Assembly (NCBI GenBank): GCA_002842435.1
Contig: PHCX01000005.1
Coordinates: forward strand, 172,176-236,175
From: Betaproteobacteria bacterium HGW-Betaproteobacteria-1
GTDB lineage: Bacteria > Pseudomonadota > Gammaproteobacteria > Burkholderiales > Methylophilaceae
Direction: 5' to 3'
Length of the DNA stretch: 64,000 nucleotides
Within the stretch, counting starts at the first letter, position 1. Every line of letters begins with the position of its first letter. A program made the position numbers and the translations under genes. Positions 40,008-49,869 of this stretch are shown in pieces. The notes under the pieces were generated by a model. It did not search any database. It was not told the origin of the DNA and worked only from the letters and a program-made list of their open reading frames with translations.

Positions 40008-41684
40008 ATGGAAGCGAAACAACAATATCAATGGCTTTACCGTCACCGTCATCTGCTACGCATCTTTGCCGCCATTCTGCTGATTGTTTTTGCACTCGGC
40101 GTCTACCTGCTGGTTTATATGACCGGCGGTATCAAGTTCGTTTATTCCCATTCCATGTATGTGCCGATTCTGCTGTCCGGTTTTCTGTTCGGCATGACCG
40201 GCGGTGTGCTGTTCGGTCTGTTCGCAGGCTTTGTGCTGGGGCCGTTCATGCCGATCGATGTGGTCACCGGGGAGATGCAGTTAACAGCCAACTGGCTTTA
40301 CCGCACCGGTTTCTTTGTATTGATCGGTTTTCTCAGTGGTGCAGCGAGCCAGATGACCCGGTCTTACGTCGAGCGGCTCAAGTGGGCTTCGGAACATGAT
40401 CTGGTGACACAGCTGCCGAACCGCAATGCCCTGATCGGGCGCTTGTCAAAAATCGATGAAGACAAGCCGTCGAGTTCTCTGTTACTGCTAGTGGTGATCT
40501 TTCTCGAGAACGAGATGGAGCTGAGGTCGTCTTTTGGCGAAGCCGTGGTCGAGGAAGTGGTCAGGCAGATTCCGCAGAGGGTTGTAAGTGCAGTGCAAAT
40601 CGAATCGCCTGTTTATCGTATCAACTCGGCTCAGGTTAGCGTGTTGCTGGAGATCGATGAGCAGGAACAGGACGCTTTGCTGGACCGCCTTGTGGATGCC
40701 TTTCGCACGCCGTTTTCCATTAATGGCATTCCGATTCATATTGATGTGCGCATGGGCTATGCCATCTGTAGCCGGGATATGGACAGCCCTGAAGATTGCC
40801 TGCGCAAGGCAGAAGAGGCGTTGGCAGTGGCGGTCGAAAGGGTGCAGGACAAGGTGGCTTATAAACCTGTATTCCGTTCGGTCAAGCAGGATAATCTGGC
40901 CATCATCGGCAGTCTGAAAGACGCGCTGGGCGATGGGCAGCTGTCCATGCATTATCAGCCCAAGGTCGATATCAGGTCCGGAGAGGTGCATGGCGTGGAA
41001 GCGCTGATGCGCTGGAGTCACCCTGAGCTGGGCAACATTCCGCCCGGCACTTTCATTCCGCGCGCGGAGCAAAGCACGCTGATCAGCCTGGTGACGGACT
41101 TTGCGCTCGAACAATCCATGCGGCAACTGGCACAGTGGAAAAAGTGCGGGATCGATATTGCCGTAGCCATCAACATTTCATCAAGAAACCTGTTGCAGCC
41201 GGGCTTTGCCGACCTGATACTGCGGCTGTTGCAAGAGTATGAACTTGATGGTGCCTCCATTGAACTGGAGGTGACTGAGGGGGCGCTGATGATGGATATG
41301 GCGCATACGATTCATGAACTGGCAACGCTGTCCAACGCGAAGATCATCATCTCGGTCGATGATTTTGGTACCGGCTATTCCTCATTGCAGTATTTGCACC
41401 TGCTTCCCATTTCCATCATCAAGATCGACCAGTGCTTTGTACGTGATTTGCCAGCCGAAAAAGGCGCAGTCAACATCGTCGAGGCAGCGGTGACCCTGGC
41501 ACACAAGATGGGCATGAAGGTGATTGCCGAAGGGGTGGAACACAGGGCAGCCTACGATTTTCTACAAAGTGCAGGCTGTGATATGGCGCAGGGCTATCTA
41601 TTATCCAAACCGCTTGCCGCCGAAGAATTCGAGCGCTGGTATCAGGCGTGTGGTGGCCGTTATGCCCATTCGGGTCAAGCCTGA
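40008..41684 (+). CDS. Membrane protein with degenerate GGDEF and intact EAL domain
   Basis: 558 residues. Three or four N-terminal transmembrane helices (about 18-110), then a GGDEF-like domain (about 125-290) in which the signature is replaced by NSAQVSVLL, so it cannot be a cyclase. The EAL domain (about 305-545) has EALMRW at 331-336, NISSRN, ELEVTEG, VDDFGTGYSSLQYL, IKIDQCFV and AEGVEH, the full metal and catalytic set. It should degrade c-di-GMP, with the dead GGDEF perhaps acting as a GTP sensor. Confidence 0.92.
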   Translation: MEAKQQYQWLYRHRHLLRIFAAILLIVFALGVYLLVYMTGGIKFVYSHSMYVPILLSGFLFGMTGGVLFGLFAGFVLGPFMPIDVVTGEMQLTANWLYRTGFFVLIGFLSGAASQMTRSYVERLKWASEHDLVTQLPNRNALIGRLSKIDEDKPSSSLLLLVVIFLENEMELRSSFGEAVVEEVVRQIPQRVVSAVQIESPVYRINSAQVSVLLEIDEQEQDALLDRLVDAFRTPFSINGIPIHIDVRMGYAICSRDMDSPEDCLRKAEEALAVAVERVQDKVAYKPVFRSVKQDNLAIIGSLKDALGDGQLSMHYQPKVDIRSGEVHGVEALMRWSHPELGNIPPGTFIPRAEQSTLISLVTDFALEQSMRQLAQWKKCGIDIAVAINISSRNLLQPGFADLILRLLQEYELDGASIELEVTEGALMMDMAHTIHELATLSNAKIIISVDDFGTGYSSLQYLHLLPISIIKIDQCFVRDLPAEKGAVNIVEAAVTLAHKMGMKVIAEGVEHRAAYDFLQSAGCDMAQGYLLSKPLAAEEFERWYQACGGRYAHSGQA

Positions 41685-41722
41685 AGTTTGCTGAGTCGGT
41701 AATCTGGTTGTCAGCTGTAAAA

Positions 41723-41746
41723 GCCTGAGCCGAATCAGGTTCAGGC
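41723..41746 (-). terminator. Probable terminator overlapping the rep stop codon
   Basis: On the minus strand GCCTGA (41746-41741) and TCAGGC (41728-41723) can pair, followed by TTTT. The stop codon of rep (41743-41741) lies in the stem. The T-tract is short. Confidence 0.45.
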
Positions 41747-43732
41747 CTTGCCCAGCATGGCGCGGATCTGTGCCATGCGTTCGCGCCCGTGTTCCTTGCT
41801 GGCTGCAGGGTCGGCGGACGGGTTGCCGAAATGCCGGATGTCGTCCTGCGGCAGTTCCTCGATAAAACGGCTGGCTTCGCAGACTTCAGTCTCGCCGGCG
41901 CGTTTGCGTTTTTTGCACCAGGAGATGTGTAGTGATTTCTGCGCACGGGTGATGCCGACATACATCAGCCGGCGTTCCTCCTCGATCTTGCCGTTATCGA
42001 CGCTCTCGCGATGGGGCAGGATGCCTTCCTCGACACCGACCAGGAACACGTGACCGAACTCCAGGCCCTTGGCGGCATGCAGCGTGGAGAGCTTGACCGC
42101 ATCGGGTTCGCCGTTCTCGCGGCCTTCCAGCATGCTCATCAGTGACACCATCTGAGTCAGCTCCAGCAGGTTGCGTTCGTCCTCTTCGCCTTTCTTGGTC
42201 AGCCAGCCGACGAAATCCATGACGTTCTTCCACTTGCTCTCGGCCGCGCGCGGGTCTTCCGTGTCATAGAGGAAAGGCTCGTACTGGATAGCCTCCAGCA
42301 TCTCGTTCAGCAGTTCGCCTGCTGGCTCTTTTGCGGCACGCTCCTGCACGCGGTTGATGAACTGGCAGAAATTGAGCAGGTCATCCAGCTGCTTGTGGCC
42401 GACCTCGCGCTGGAATTCGGCTTCGAAGGCGGCGGCAAACAGCGAAAGGTGATGCTGCCTGGCATATTCGCCCAACCGTTCCAGCGTGGTGTTGCCGATG
42501 CCTTTCTTCGGTGTGGTGGCAGCACGGATGAAGGCCGGGTCGTCATCCTCGTTGGCAACCAGGCGCAGATAGCTGACCAGGTCCTTGATCTCGGCCTTGT
42601 CGAAGAAGGACTGGCCGCCGGAAACCGTATATGGGATCTTGTGCTCGCGCAGTTTTTCCTCGAACAGCCGCGCCTGATGGTTGCCGCGGTAGAGGATGGC
42701 GTAATCCAGGTATTTGGTGCGGTGTTCGAACTTGTGCGCCATCAGTTTCATGACCACGGATTCCGCCTCGTGCATTTCGTCCTTGGCGGCGCTGACCTGG
42801 ATCGGCTCGCCGGTGCCGTGCTCGCTCCACAGTTTCTTGTCGAACAGCTTGGGGTTGTTGGCGATGACCTGGTTGGCGGCGCGCAGGATGCGCACGGTGG
42901 AGCGGTAGTTCTGCTCCAGCTTGATGACCTTGAGGCGCGAGAAATCCTGCGTCAGCTGGCGCAGGTTCTCGACATCGGCGCCACGCCAGCCGTAGATGGC
43001 CTGGTCGTCGTCGCCCACCGCCGTGAAGCGTCCTTCGACCCCGGTCAGCAGTTTCACCAGTTTGTACTGGCAGGCGTTGGTGTCCTGGTATTCGTCGATC
43101 AGCAGGTATTTCAGCTTGCGCTGCCAGCGCTCCAGCGCTTCCGGGTGCTGCTCGAACAATTCCACCGGCAGTTTGATCAGGTCGTCGAAATCCACTGCCT
43201 GATAGGCTTTCAGTGTCTGCTGGTAAAGCTGGTAGACGCGCGCGGCAGCTACGGACAGCTCTTCGTCGGCCGTTACTTTGGCCTGGTCCGGGTTGATGAA
43301 GGCGTTCTTCCAGCTGGATATCTGCCATTGCGTCTTGCGCAGCAACTGCTTGTCGGTGGTGGCGAGGATGTCGGCCAGGATCTTGAAGCTGTCGGACGAA
43401 TCCAGGATGGAAAACTGCGGCTTGTAGCCCAGCAGTTGCGCTTCCTGCCGCAGCATCTGCAGGCCGAGCGAGTGGAAGGTGGCGATGGTCAGGCCCTTGC
43501 CCGATTTTCCTTCCAGCAGGTGGCCGACGCGTTCCTGCATTTCGCGCGCGGCCTTGTTGGTGAAGGTGATGGCGGCGATCTCTTTCGGCGCGTAGCCGCA
43601 CTTTTGGACCAGATAGGCGATCTTCTGTGTGATGACGCGGGTCTTGCCACTACCGGCGCCGGCCAGAACCAGCAAAGGACCATCGAGATATTTTACAGCT
43701 TCACGCTGCGGGGAATTGAGTGTTGAAAGCAT
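41741..43732 (-). CDS. rep: ATP-dependent DNA helicase Rep
   Basis: 663 residues from ATG 43732, where the protein begins MLSTLNSPQREAVKYLDGPLLVLAGAGSGKT as in Rep; the longer frame would overlap the divergent reductase gene. SF1A motifs: AGAGSGKTRVI, ITFTNKAAREMQERV, LIDEYQDTN, VGDDDQAIYGWRGA, LEQNYRS, STLHAAKGLEFGHVF and LMYVGITRAQ. A 3'-5' helicase that helps restart and clear replication forks. The closest reading is Rep rather than UvrD. Confidence 0.93.
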   Translation of the reverse strand: MLSTLNSPQREAVKYLDGPLLVLAGAGSGKTRVITQKIAYLVQKCGYAPKEIAAITFTNKAAREMQERVGHLLEGKSGKGLTIATFHSLGLQMLRQEAQLLGYKPQFSILDSSDSFKILADILATTDKQLLRKTQWQISSWKNAFINPDQAKVTADEELSVAAARVYQLYQQTLKAYQAVDFDDLIKLPVELFEQHPEALERWQRKLKYLLIDEYQDTNACQYKLVKLLTGVEGRFTAVGDDDQAIYGWRGADVENLRQLTQDFSRLKVIKLEQNYRSTVRILRAANQVIANNPKLFDKKLWSEHGTGEPIQVSAAKDEMHEAESVVMKLMAHKFEHRTKYLDYAILYRGNHQARLFEEKLREHKIPYTVSGGQSFFDKAEIKDLVSYLRLVANEDDDPAFIRAATTPKKGIGNTTLERLGEYARQHHLSLFAAAFEAEFQREVGHKQLDDLLNFCQFINRVQERAAKEPAGELLNEMLEAIQYEPFLYDTEDPRAAESKWKNVMDFVGWLTKKGEEDERNLLELTQMVSLMSMLEGRENGEPDAVKLSTLHAAKGLEFGHVFLVGVEEGILPHRESVDNGKIEEERRLMYVGITRAQKSLHISWCKKRKRAGETEVCEASRFIEELPQDDIRHFGNPSADPAASKEHGRERMAQIRAMLGKA

Positions 43733-43851
43733 GTGTAACCAGACCTGAGCAGCGTGCAAGTTTAGCCGCTGGAGGGTGGGGCTGTCACGTTGCATTTTGC
43801 GAATCTTTTGACTACTGTGAATGATATTCGGGCAGAGCGAGAGGCGAGGCA

Positions 43852-44595
43852 ATGGCTGCATGGAACAAGGGCGTGATAGTTGAACACCAGCAATGGAGCT
43901 CGAAATTGCACAGTCTTTTTGTCGAGTCCGACATCGAGTCGTTTCAGGCCGGACAGTTCGTCAAGATCGGGCTCGAGATCGACGGCAAGGTCGTTGGCCG
44001 GCCGTATTCCCTGTGCAACGCGCCGCAGGCGAGGCCGCTGGAGATCTATTATATCGAGGTGCCGGATGGTGAATTGACCCCTGCACTCAGCCGGCTGAAG
44101 CCCGGTGACGAGCTGTTGGTCGCCCCGCGTGCCAACGGTTTCATGATCATGGACGAAGTGCCTGCCGGGCGCCATCTGTGGCTGATGGCGACAGGTACCG
44201 GGGTCGGGCCGTTTCTTTCCATCCTGGACACTGCAGAACCCTGGCTGCGTTTCGAGCGTGTGGTGCTGGTCTATGCCGTGCGTACGCTTTCCGAGCTGAG
44301 TCATCAACAGAGAATTGCGGCCGTGCAACAGAAACACGGCAAGCAGTTCGTTTTCATTCCCTTTGTCAGCCGCGAGGTGGTCAGTTTCGCTATCAATGGC
44401 CGCATTCCACAGGCTATCGCCGATGGGCAGTTGGAGGCACGGGCAGGCCTGGCATTGAATGCGGCAGATAGTCAGGTCATGCTCTGCGGCAACCCGCAAA
44501 TGATCGAAGACACGATGCAGATATTGATAGACCGGGGCTTGCGCAAGCATCGCCGCAAGGAGCCGGGGCAAATCACAGTGGAGCATTACTGGTGA
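43852..44595 (+). CDS. fpr: Ferredoxin-NADP+ reductase
   Basis: 247 residues. FAD-binding RPYSLCNAP, then NADP-binding GTGVGPFLSIL, MLCGNPQMIEDT and C-terminal GQITVEHYW, matching bacterial Fpr (subclass I, with the aromatic C-terminal residue). It passes electrons between NADPH and ferredoxin or flavodoxin. It is divergent from rep, and its stop overlaps the start of the MEKHLA gene (the shared sequence is TGATG). Confidence 0.94.
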   Translation: MAAWNKGVIVEHQQWSSKLHSLFVESDIESFQAGQFVKIGLEIDGKVVGRPYSLCNAPQARPLEIYYIEVPDGELTPALSRLKPGDELLVAPRANGFMIMDEVPAGRHLWLMATGTGVGPFLSILDTAEPWLRFERVVLVYAVRTLSELSHQQRIAAVQQKHGKQFVFIPFVSREVVSFAINGRIPQAIADGQLEARAGLALNAADSQVMLCGNPQMIEDTMQILIDRGLRKHRRKEPGQITVEHYW

Positions 44596-45059
44596 TGGAT
44601 GACATGCAACTTCCGGCCGCGGAATTCCTGCTGCGGCAGAGCGCGTTGATTTGTAGCAGCTATGCGCATTGGACCGGTCGTCAGCTGTTGCAGGGCGAAA
44701 TGGGCGATATTGTGCACCGGTTGTTCGAGGCGGATTTTGCCGTGCTGTCGCACGACACCAGGCCGGAACCTGTGTTCAATTACGCGAACCGCGCTGCCAT
44801 GCGATTGTTCGGTATGAACTGGGACGAGATCACGCGTTTGCCGTCGCGGCATTCGGCCGAACCCATGCTGCAAGAGGAACGCGCCGGTTTTCTCGAGCGG
44901 GTGGCAGCGTATGGATATGTTGATGACTACAGCGGTGTGCGTATCGCCAGGGATGGGAGTAAGTTCATGATAGTGAACGCCACGGTCTGGAATCTGGTCG
45001 ATGGGGATGGCATGTATTACGGGCAGGCTGCCTTGATTCCACAATGGCGCAGGCTTTAA
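44595..45059 (+). CDS. MEKHLA domain protein
   Basis: 154 residues from ATG 44595; a GTG one codon earlier is possible. The MEKHLA domain is a PAS-like fold first described in plant HD-ZIP III proteins; here it fills the whole protein (VFNYANRAAMRLFGMNWDEITRLPSRHSAEP, then GYVDDYSGVRIARDGSKFMIVNATVWNLVD). It overlaps the fpr stop codon, which indicates translational coupling. A redox- or ligand-sensing partner of the reductase is a fair hypothesis, not evidence. Confidence 0.82.
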   Translation: MDDMQLPAAEFLLRQSALICSSYAHWTGRQLLQGEMGDIVHRLFEADFAVLSHDTRPEPVFNYANRAAMRLFGMNWDEITRLPSRHSAEPMLQEERAGFLERVAAYGYVDDYSGVRIARDGSKFMIVNATVWNLVDGDGMYYGQAALIPQWRRL

Positions 45060-45215
45060 CCAGCCGCATTTGAAGCATTGCAGGACGATTCTTGAACCCT
45101 GCATTTAAATTGCCTGTTACAGCTTTCAAAGAGTAATCTGGCAGAGGCTTTTCAATTTGCCGGCACGGTAGCGGATAACGATTGAATGACGCATGAGAAT
45201 GACTGAATAACAAAA

Positions 45216-48200
45216 ATGCCAATGCAACGTGTTCATTTCAGTTTGAAAAACCTGGGTGCTGTCCGCATCACCCTGCTTTACTGTGCTTTCGCCACCTTGT
45301 GGATTCTGATATCCACCTATCTAATTGGTTTTACCTTTCAGGACTCTTCTAATCTCGCCAGGTTCGAGCTGCTGAAGGGCCTGTTGTTTGTTTTTGTCAC
45401 TTCCGGCCTTTTGTATCTGCTGCTCAGATTCTCCGATGATCGCAATATCCCGAACCATGAATTGATCGAGCAGGCCAGTCCGGCAAGAACTGCCGGCATC
45501 ATTGCGCTGTTCGTTGCGCTCATCCTCATCGTGCCGCTGATCGGCTTTGCCATCATGAAGTCTCATGGGCCGCAGGTGGAGCAGGACGCATTGGAGAACC
45601 TCGCCATTGTTGCGAAATTCAAAGCCGAGCAGATTGAACACTGGATGGATGAGCGTACGGCCGACAGCAAGGTGCTGGCTCATAGCAGTACGCAGTTTGT
45701 TCGGGGTGTGGGCAATCTTGTAGGGGGCAATGATCCCGATAATCAGCATAGCGCCTATGTGCTGGGCAAGCTGGAAAGCTTGCGCATCAACTACCATTAC
45801 AGCACTTTGCTGTTGTTGGATAGAGACCTCAGGTTGCTGATCGCGGAAGGGGAGCAGACCGAGGTTCCGCCGGAACTTGCCGAGGTGGTGAAGCGCGCAA
45901 TCGAAAGCGGTCAGGTAGAACGTACCAATCTGTACAGGTCAGCCAGCCAGGATATTCATCTGGATTGGGTCGTGCCGATAAGAAGTGTCGGTACAGATAA
46001 TCCGCAAGTGATTGCTGCTGTGGTTCTTCGGGTGTCGCCCGAGCAGTATCTTTACCCCACTATCCGGACCTGGCCGAGTGTCAGTGAATCGGCAGAGAGC
46101 ATGCTGGTCAGGCGTGACGGTGACAAGGTGCTGTACCTGAGCGAGCTGCAACGGCTGAATGGTACGGCATTGACTCTTGTATTGCCGCTTTCCGACGAAA
46201 GCCTGCCTGCCGCTATTGCACTACAAAAGGACAAGCCGGGAAGTTTGCGCGGCCTGGACTATAACAAGACGGATGTCCTTGCTGCATACCATCCGGTTGC
46301 CGGTACCGATTGGCGCATTGTTTCCAAAATCAATCGTGATGAAGTGCTTGCCCCCATGTGGGATATGACGCTACTGGTCAGCAGCGTCGCCTTTATTTTT
46401 GTGATTGCTATCAGTCTTGGCCTTTTGGTGTTGTGGCGACAGCAGTTAAGGCTGCAGCGTCTGCTTGCGCTTGCGCACAAAACCAAGTCTGAACGTTTGT
46501 TGCAGCAGTTTTTCGAAATGCCGTTCGTCGGCATGGCGATTGTTTCCCCGGTAGATAAAAAGCTGGTCAACTTCAATGATCATCTGTGTGCCATCACCGG
46601 TTACAGCCGCGAGGAGCTGAACGGTAAAACTTGTCTCGACCTGAGTAATTCGGATGACGTGGATGCCTATGAGCGTGAGTTCAACCGTATTCTGGAAGGG
46701 CAAACGTCCGGCTTTATCATGGAAAGACGCTTTTTCCACAAGAATGGAACGATATTGGTTGCCATCGTCGATACCAAGTGCATACGCAAACCCGATGGCA
46801 CCGTGGATTATCTGTTTGCCACGGTACAGGACATCACCCAGCAAAAGGCCGCGGAGGCCAAGATCCAGCGCCTGACCCATCTTTATGCGGCTCTTTCTGC
46901 ATGTAACAAGGCCATCGTCCGCTTCACCACTGAGCAGGCGCTGTTCAAGAAGATCTGCGAGGTCTGCGTTACCTATGGTGGCATGAGAATGGCCTGGGTG
47001 GGTATTATCGACCCCAAGACCAATATGGTGGAACCGGTAGCCAGTTATGGCGATGACATCGGCTATCTGCAGGATATCAAGATTTCCAGTGATGCCGACA
47101 ACCCCTATGGGCAAGGCCCAACGGGCCGGGCAATCCGGCAGAATCAACCTTACTGGTGTCAGGACTACGTAGCAACCCCGGTTACCGCCAGCTGGCAGGG
47201 GCGTAGTAGTGGTAACTGGGGCTCATCAGCCGCTATTCCCATCAGTCGGGCTGGTGCGGTGGTGGGTACGCTCAATCTCTATTCTGCCGAGAAACATGCG
47301 TTTGATGCGCCGGTAAAACATTTGCTGCTTGAAATGGCTTTTGATATCAGTTATGCCCTGGATAATTTTGATAAGGAACTCAGGCGCAAGTTTGCCGAAA
47401 CACAGTTGTCGGAAAGTGAATCCAAATTCCACCTGCTGTTTGATCAGAGTCTGGATGGCCTGCTGGTGATGAATGAGCAGGAGGTCATTGAATGCAATCC
47501 TGCCGCGCTCGTCATGATGGACTGCACGCAGGAGCAGATGCTGCATAACCCGATCTGGGTGTTTGCTCCGGCGCGGCAGGCGGATGGCATGTTAAGCAGG
47601 GAAAAAATGCAGGAGATGCTGGGAATCACCAGAGTTCATGGCCGCTCCCGCTTCGAATGGACGAGCAAGCGACTGGATGGGGATGTTTTCCCCGTGGAGG
47701 TCAGCATGGTCACCATTACGTTGAATGGCAAGCAGGCGTTCTACACCACATTGCGCGATATTTCGGAGCAGAAGGATGCAGAGGCACGCATTCGACATCT
47801 TGCCCAGTACGATGTGCTGACCGGATTGCCGAACCGGACCTTGCTGATGGATCGAGTCAATCAGGCAATCAATATTGCCCAGCGTAACCAGCAGCATTTG
47901 AGTCTCATGTTTTTTGATCTGGACCGCTTCAAGAACGTGAATGACTCCCTTGGGCATGGCGTCGGCGACGAACTGCTGATTCAGGTCGCACAACGTTTGC
48001 TGGCGATAGTCCGTGAGCAGGACACCGTGGCCCGCATAGGAGGGGACGAGTTCGTGCTCTTGTTACTGGATACCAATGTTGATGGCGCAACGCGTGTTGC
48101 AGAGAAGCTGATGAGTTCGGTTGCCGAGCCGTATCGCGTCAATCATCATGAAATATCGATTACGCCTTCGATAGGCATCTCTGTTTATCCTGATGATGGA

Positions 48201-49091
48201 CGGGATTTTGATGACCTGCTCAAGTCGGCAGATATTGCCATGTATCGCGCCAAACAGTCGGGGCGCAACAACTATCATTTTTTTACGCTCAAGATGCAGG
48301 AGGATTCGATACGCACCATGCAGCTGACGACTGCATTGCATTATGCGATCGAGCAGCATCAGCTGTCCTTGAATTTTCAACCGCTGATATCATTGCATGA
48401 CGGCAGCATCGTTGGCGCAGAGGCTCTACTGCGCTGGCATCACCCGGAGTTTGGCTGGGTGCCGCCCAATGAATTTGTCCGGGTTGCAGAGGATACCGGG
48501 GATATCTACAAAATAGGCGAGTGGGCGTTGCGGCAATCCATACTTCAATTGAAGCAATGGCATGATGCAGGCATAACACTGATGAATATTGCGGTGAATC
48601 TTTCGGCAGTCCAGTTCAGGCATCCTCAACTGCCGGAATTGATCGTCAGGCTGCTTGATGAGGCGGGCCTGAAGCCCGAATATCTGGAGCTGGAGCTGAC
48701 CGAGAGCGTTTCCATGGATGACCCGCTGGCAGTCATTGCCATGATGGATACGCTTGCTGAGCTGGGCGTCAGGATGTCTATCGATGATTTCGGCACAGGT
48801 TATTCCTCCTTGAGCTATCTCAAGCGCTTCAAGGTCTCCAAACTGAAGATAGACCGGTCATTTGTGAATGACATCATGACCGATCCCGAGAACCGTGCAA
48901 TTGTGGAAGCGATCATTAGCCTGGCACAGAGCCTGAATGTAAAAACCATTGCCGAGGGCGTGGAGACCAGCGAGCAACTGGCATTCCTGAAGCAAGCCGG
49001 GTGCGACGAGATTCAAGGCTACTATTTCAGCCGGCCACTGACAGCTGAAGGGTTTGCCGAGTATTGCAAGGGCTATCGACCAAAATCCTGA
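45216..49091 (+). CDS. Large membrane sensor: PAS-GAF-PAS-GGDEF-EAL
   Basis: 1291 residues. Transmembrane helices around 15-35, 45-65 and 90-112; a periplasmic sensor domain (about 115-390); another helix (about 392-412); PAS (about 425-550); GAF (about 560-710); PAS (about 725-855); GGDEF (about 860-1025); EAL (about 1035-1285). GGDEF at 942-946 is intact with an RxxD I-site (REQD), and the EAL domain is complete (EALLRW near 1069, ELELTES, IDDFGTGYSSLSYL, KIDRSFV, AEGVET). Both activities may be present, or one may regulate the other. Confidence 0.93.
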   Translation: MPMQRVHFSLKNLGAVRITLLYCAFATLWILISTYLIGFTFQDSSNLARFELLKGLLFVFVTSGLLYLLLRFSDDRNIPNHELIEQASPARTAGIIALFVALILIVPLIGFAIMKSHGPQVEQDALENLAIVAKFKAEQIEHWMDERTADSKVLAHSSTQFVRGVGNLVGGNDPDNQHSAYVLGKLESLRINYHYSTLLLLDRDLRLLIAEGEQTEVPPELAEVVKRAIESGQVERTNLYRSASQDIHLDWVVPIRSVGTDNPQVIAAVVLRVSPEQYLYPTIRTWPSVSESAESMLVRRDGDKVLYLSELQRLNGTALTLVLPLSDESLPAAIALQKDKPGSLRGLDYNKTDVLAAYHPVAGTDWRIVSKINRDEVLAPMWDMTLLVSSVAFIFVIAISLGLLVLWRQQLRLQRLLALAHKTKSERLLQQFFEMPFVGMAIVSPVDKKLVNFNDHLCAITGYSREELNGKTCLDLSNSDDVDAYEREFNRILEGQTSGFIMERRFFHKNGTILVAIVDTKCIRKPDGTVDYLFATVQDITQQKAAEAKIQRLTHLYAALSACNKAIVRFTTEQALFKKICEVCVTYGGMRMAWVGIIDPKTNMVEPVASYGDDIGYLQDIKISSDADNPYGQGPTGRAIRQNQPYWCQDYVATPVTASWQGRSSGNWGSSAAIPISRAGAVVGTLNLYSAEKHAFDAPVKHLLLEMAFDISYALDNFDKELRRKFAETQLSESESKFHLLFDQSLDGLLVMNEQEVIECNPAALVMMDCTQEQMLHNPIWVFAPARQADGMLSREKMQEMLGITRVHGRSRFEWTSKRLDGDVFPVEVSMVTITLNGKQAFYTTLRDISEQKDAEARIRHLAQYDVLTGLPNRTLLMDRVNQAINIAQRNQQHLSLMFFDLDRFKNVNDSLGHGVGDELLIQVAQRLLAIVREQDTVARIGGDEFVLLLLDTNVDGATRVAEKLMSSVAEPYRVNHHEISITPSIGISVYPDDGRDFDDLLKSADIAMYRAKQSGRNNYHFFTLKMQEDSIRTMQLTTALHYAIEQHQLSLNFQPLISLHDGSIVGAEALLRWHHPEFGWVPPNEFVRVAEDTGDIYKIGEWALRQSILQLKQWHDAGITLMNIAVNLSAVQFRHPQLPELIVRLLDEAGLKPEYLELELTESVSMDDPLAVIAMMDTLAELGVRMSIDDFGTGYSSLSYLKRFKVSKLKIDRSFVNDIMTDPENRAIVEAIISLAQSLNVKTIAEGVETSEQLAFLKQAGCDEIQGYYFSRPLTAEGFAEYCKGYRPKS

Positions 49092-49190
49092 GTTTCCACG
49101 GGCGCCGGCAGTGCGTGGCACGTACATTTGAACTCGAGGCCTCAAATTTCGTTATCATCTCAACTCGTTTTAATTAACTGAAATCCGGTC

Positions 49191-49820
49191 ATGAAAACTG
49201 AATTTATCCTGCAAGCGGTAGATGCCATCAGCATTGCCATACATGCACATGAGTCCGAAATCGAATCGCTGGATCGTGCCATCGGCGATGGCGATCATTT
49301 CATCAATATCAAACGCGGTGTCACGACGATCGCCGCCATGCGGGAAGAGCTGTCTGCATTGCCTGCAGATGTCGCGCTGCAACGCATAGGCATGAAGTTG
49401 CTGTCCACCATAGGCGGTGCTTCAGGGCCGCTGTTCGCCAGTTTCTTTATCGCCATGTCCAAGACCCTGAAAACACAGCAGGAAGAAAGCCTGGCAACTA
49501 TCGCGGCCGCTTTTGCCGATGGGGTGGAATCAATCAAGCAGCGCGGTAAATCCGATCTGGGCGAGAAGACCATGCTGGACGTGCTGATCCCGGTCGCACA
49601 GACCTTCAGGCAGCAGGTCGAGGCCGGTGCCGATATGCCGGCGCTGCTGACCGCCATCAAGGCCAGTGCCGAGCAGGGCATGCTGTCCACACGCGATATG
49701 CTGGCAACCAAGGGACGTGCCGCATTCCTCGGCGAGCGCGCCATTGGCCATATCGATGCCGGCGCCAAGAGCTCGCAGGTGATGATCTCTGCCGTCTGCG
49801 ATCTGCTGGCGCAAACATAA
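49191..49820 (+). CDS. dhaL: Dihydroxyacetone kinase, L subunit
   Basis: 209 residues. The nucleotide- and Mg-binding loop LDRAIGDGDHFINIKRG and the GGASGPLFASFF segment are DhaL signatures, with GLxEKTMLDVLIPV seen as GEKTMLDVLIPVAQTF and C-terminal GRAAFLGERAIGHIDAGAKSS. It supplies the phosphoryl-transfer half of dihydroxyacetone kinase. It precedes dhaK by 49 bases, the reverse of the usual KL order. No dhaM is visible, so the phosphate donor (ATP or PTS) is open. Confidence 0.93.
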   Translation: MKTEFILQAVDAISIAIHAHESEIESLDRAIGDGDHFINIKRGVTTIAAMREELSALPADVALQRIGMKLLSTIGGASGPLFASFFIAMSKTLKTQQEESLATIAAAFADGVESIKQRGKSDLGEKTMLDVLIPVAQTFRQQVEAGADMPALLTAIKASAEQGMLSTRDMLATKGRAAFLGERAIGHIDAGAKSSQVMISAVCDLLAQT

Positions 49821-49869
49821 TTATCTTAAGCACAATAATCAGGGCGTAATCACGCTTGGAGGGGAGAAC

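Noticed and set aside
42395..43726. 443-residue plus-strand ORF
   Set aside because: It is a shadow of rep; composition is hydrophobic and repetitive as expected from the antisense frame of a GC-rich gene.
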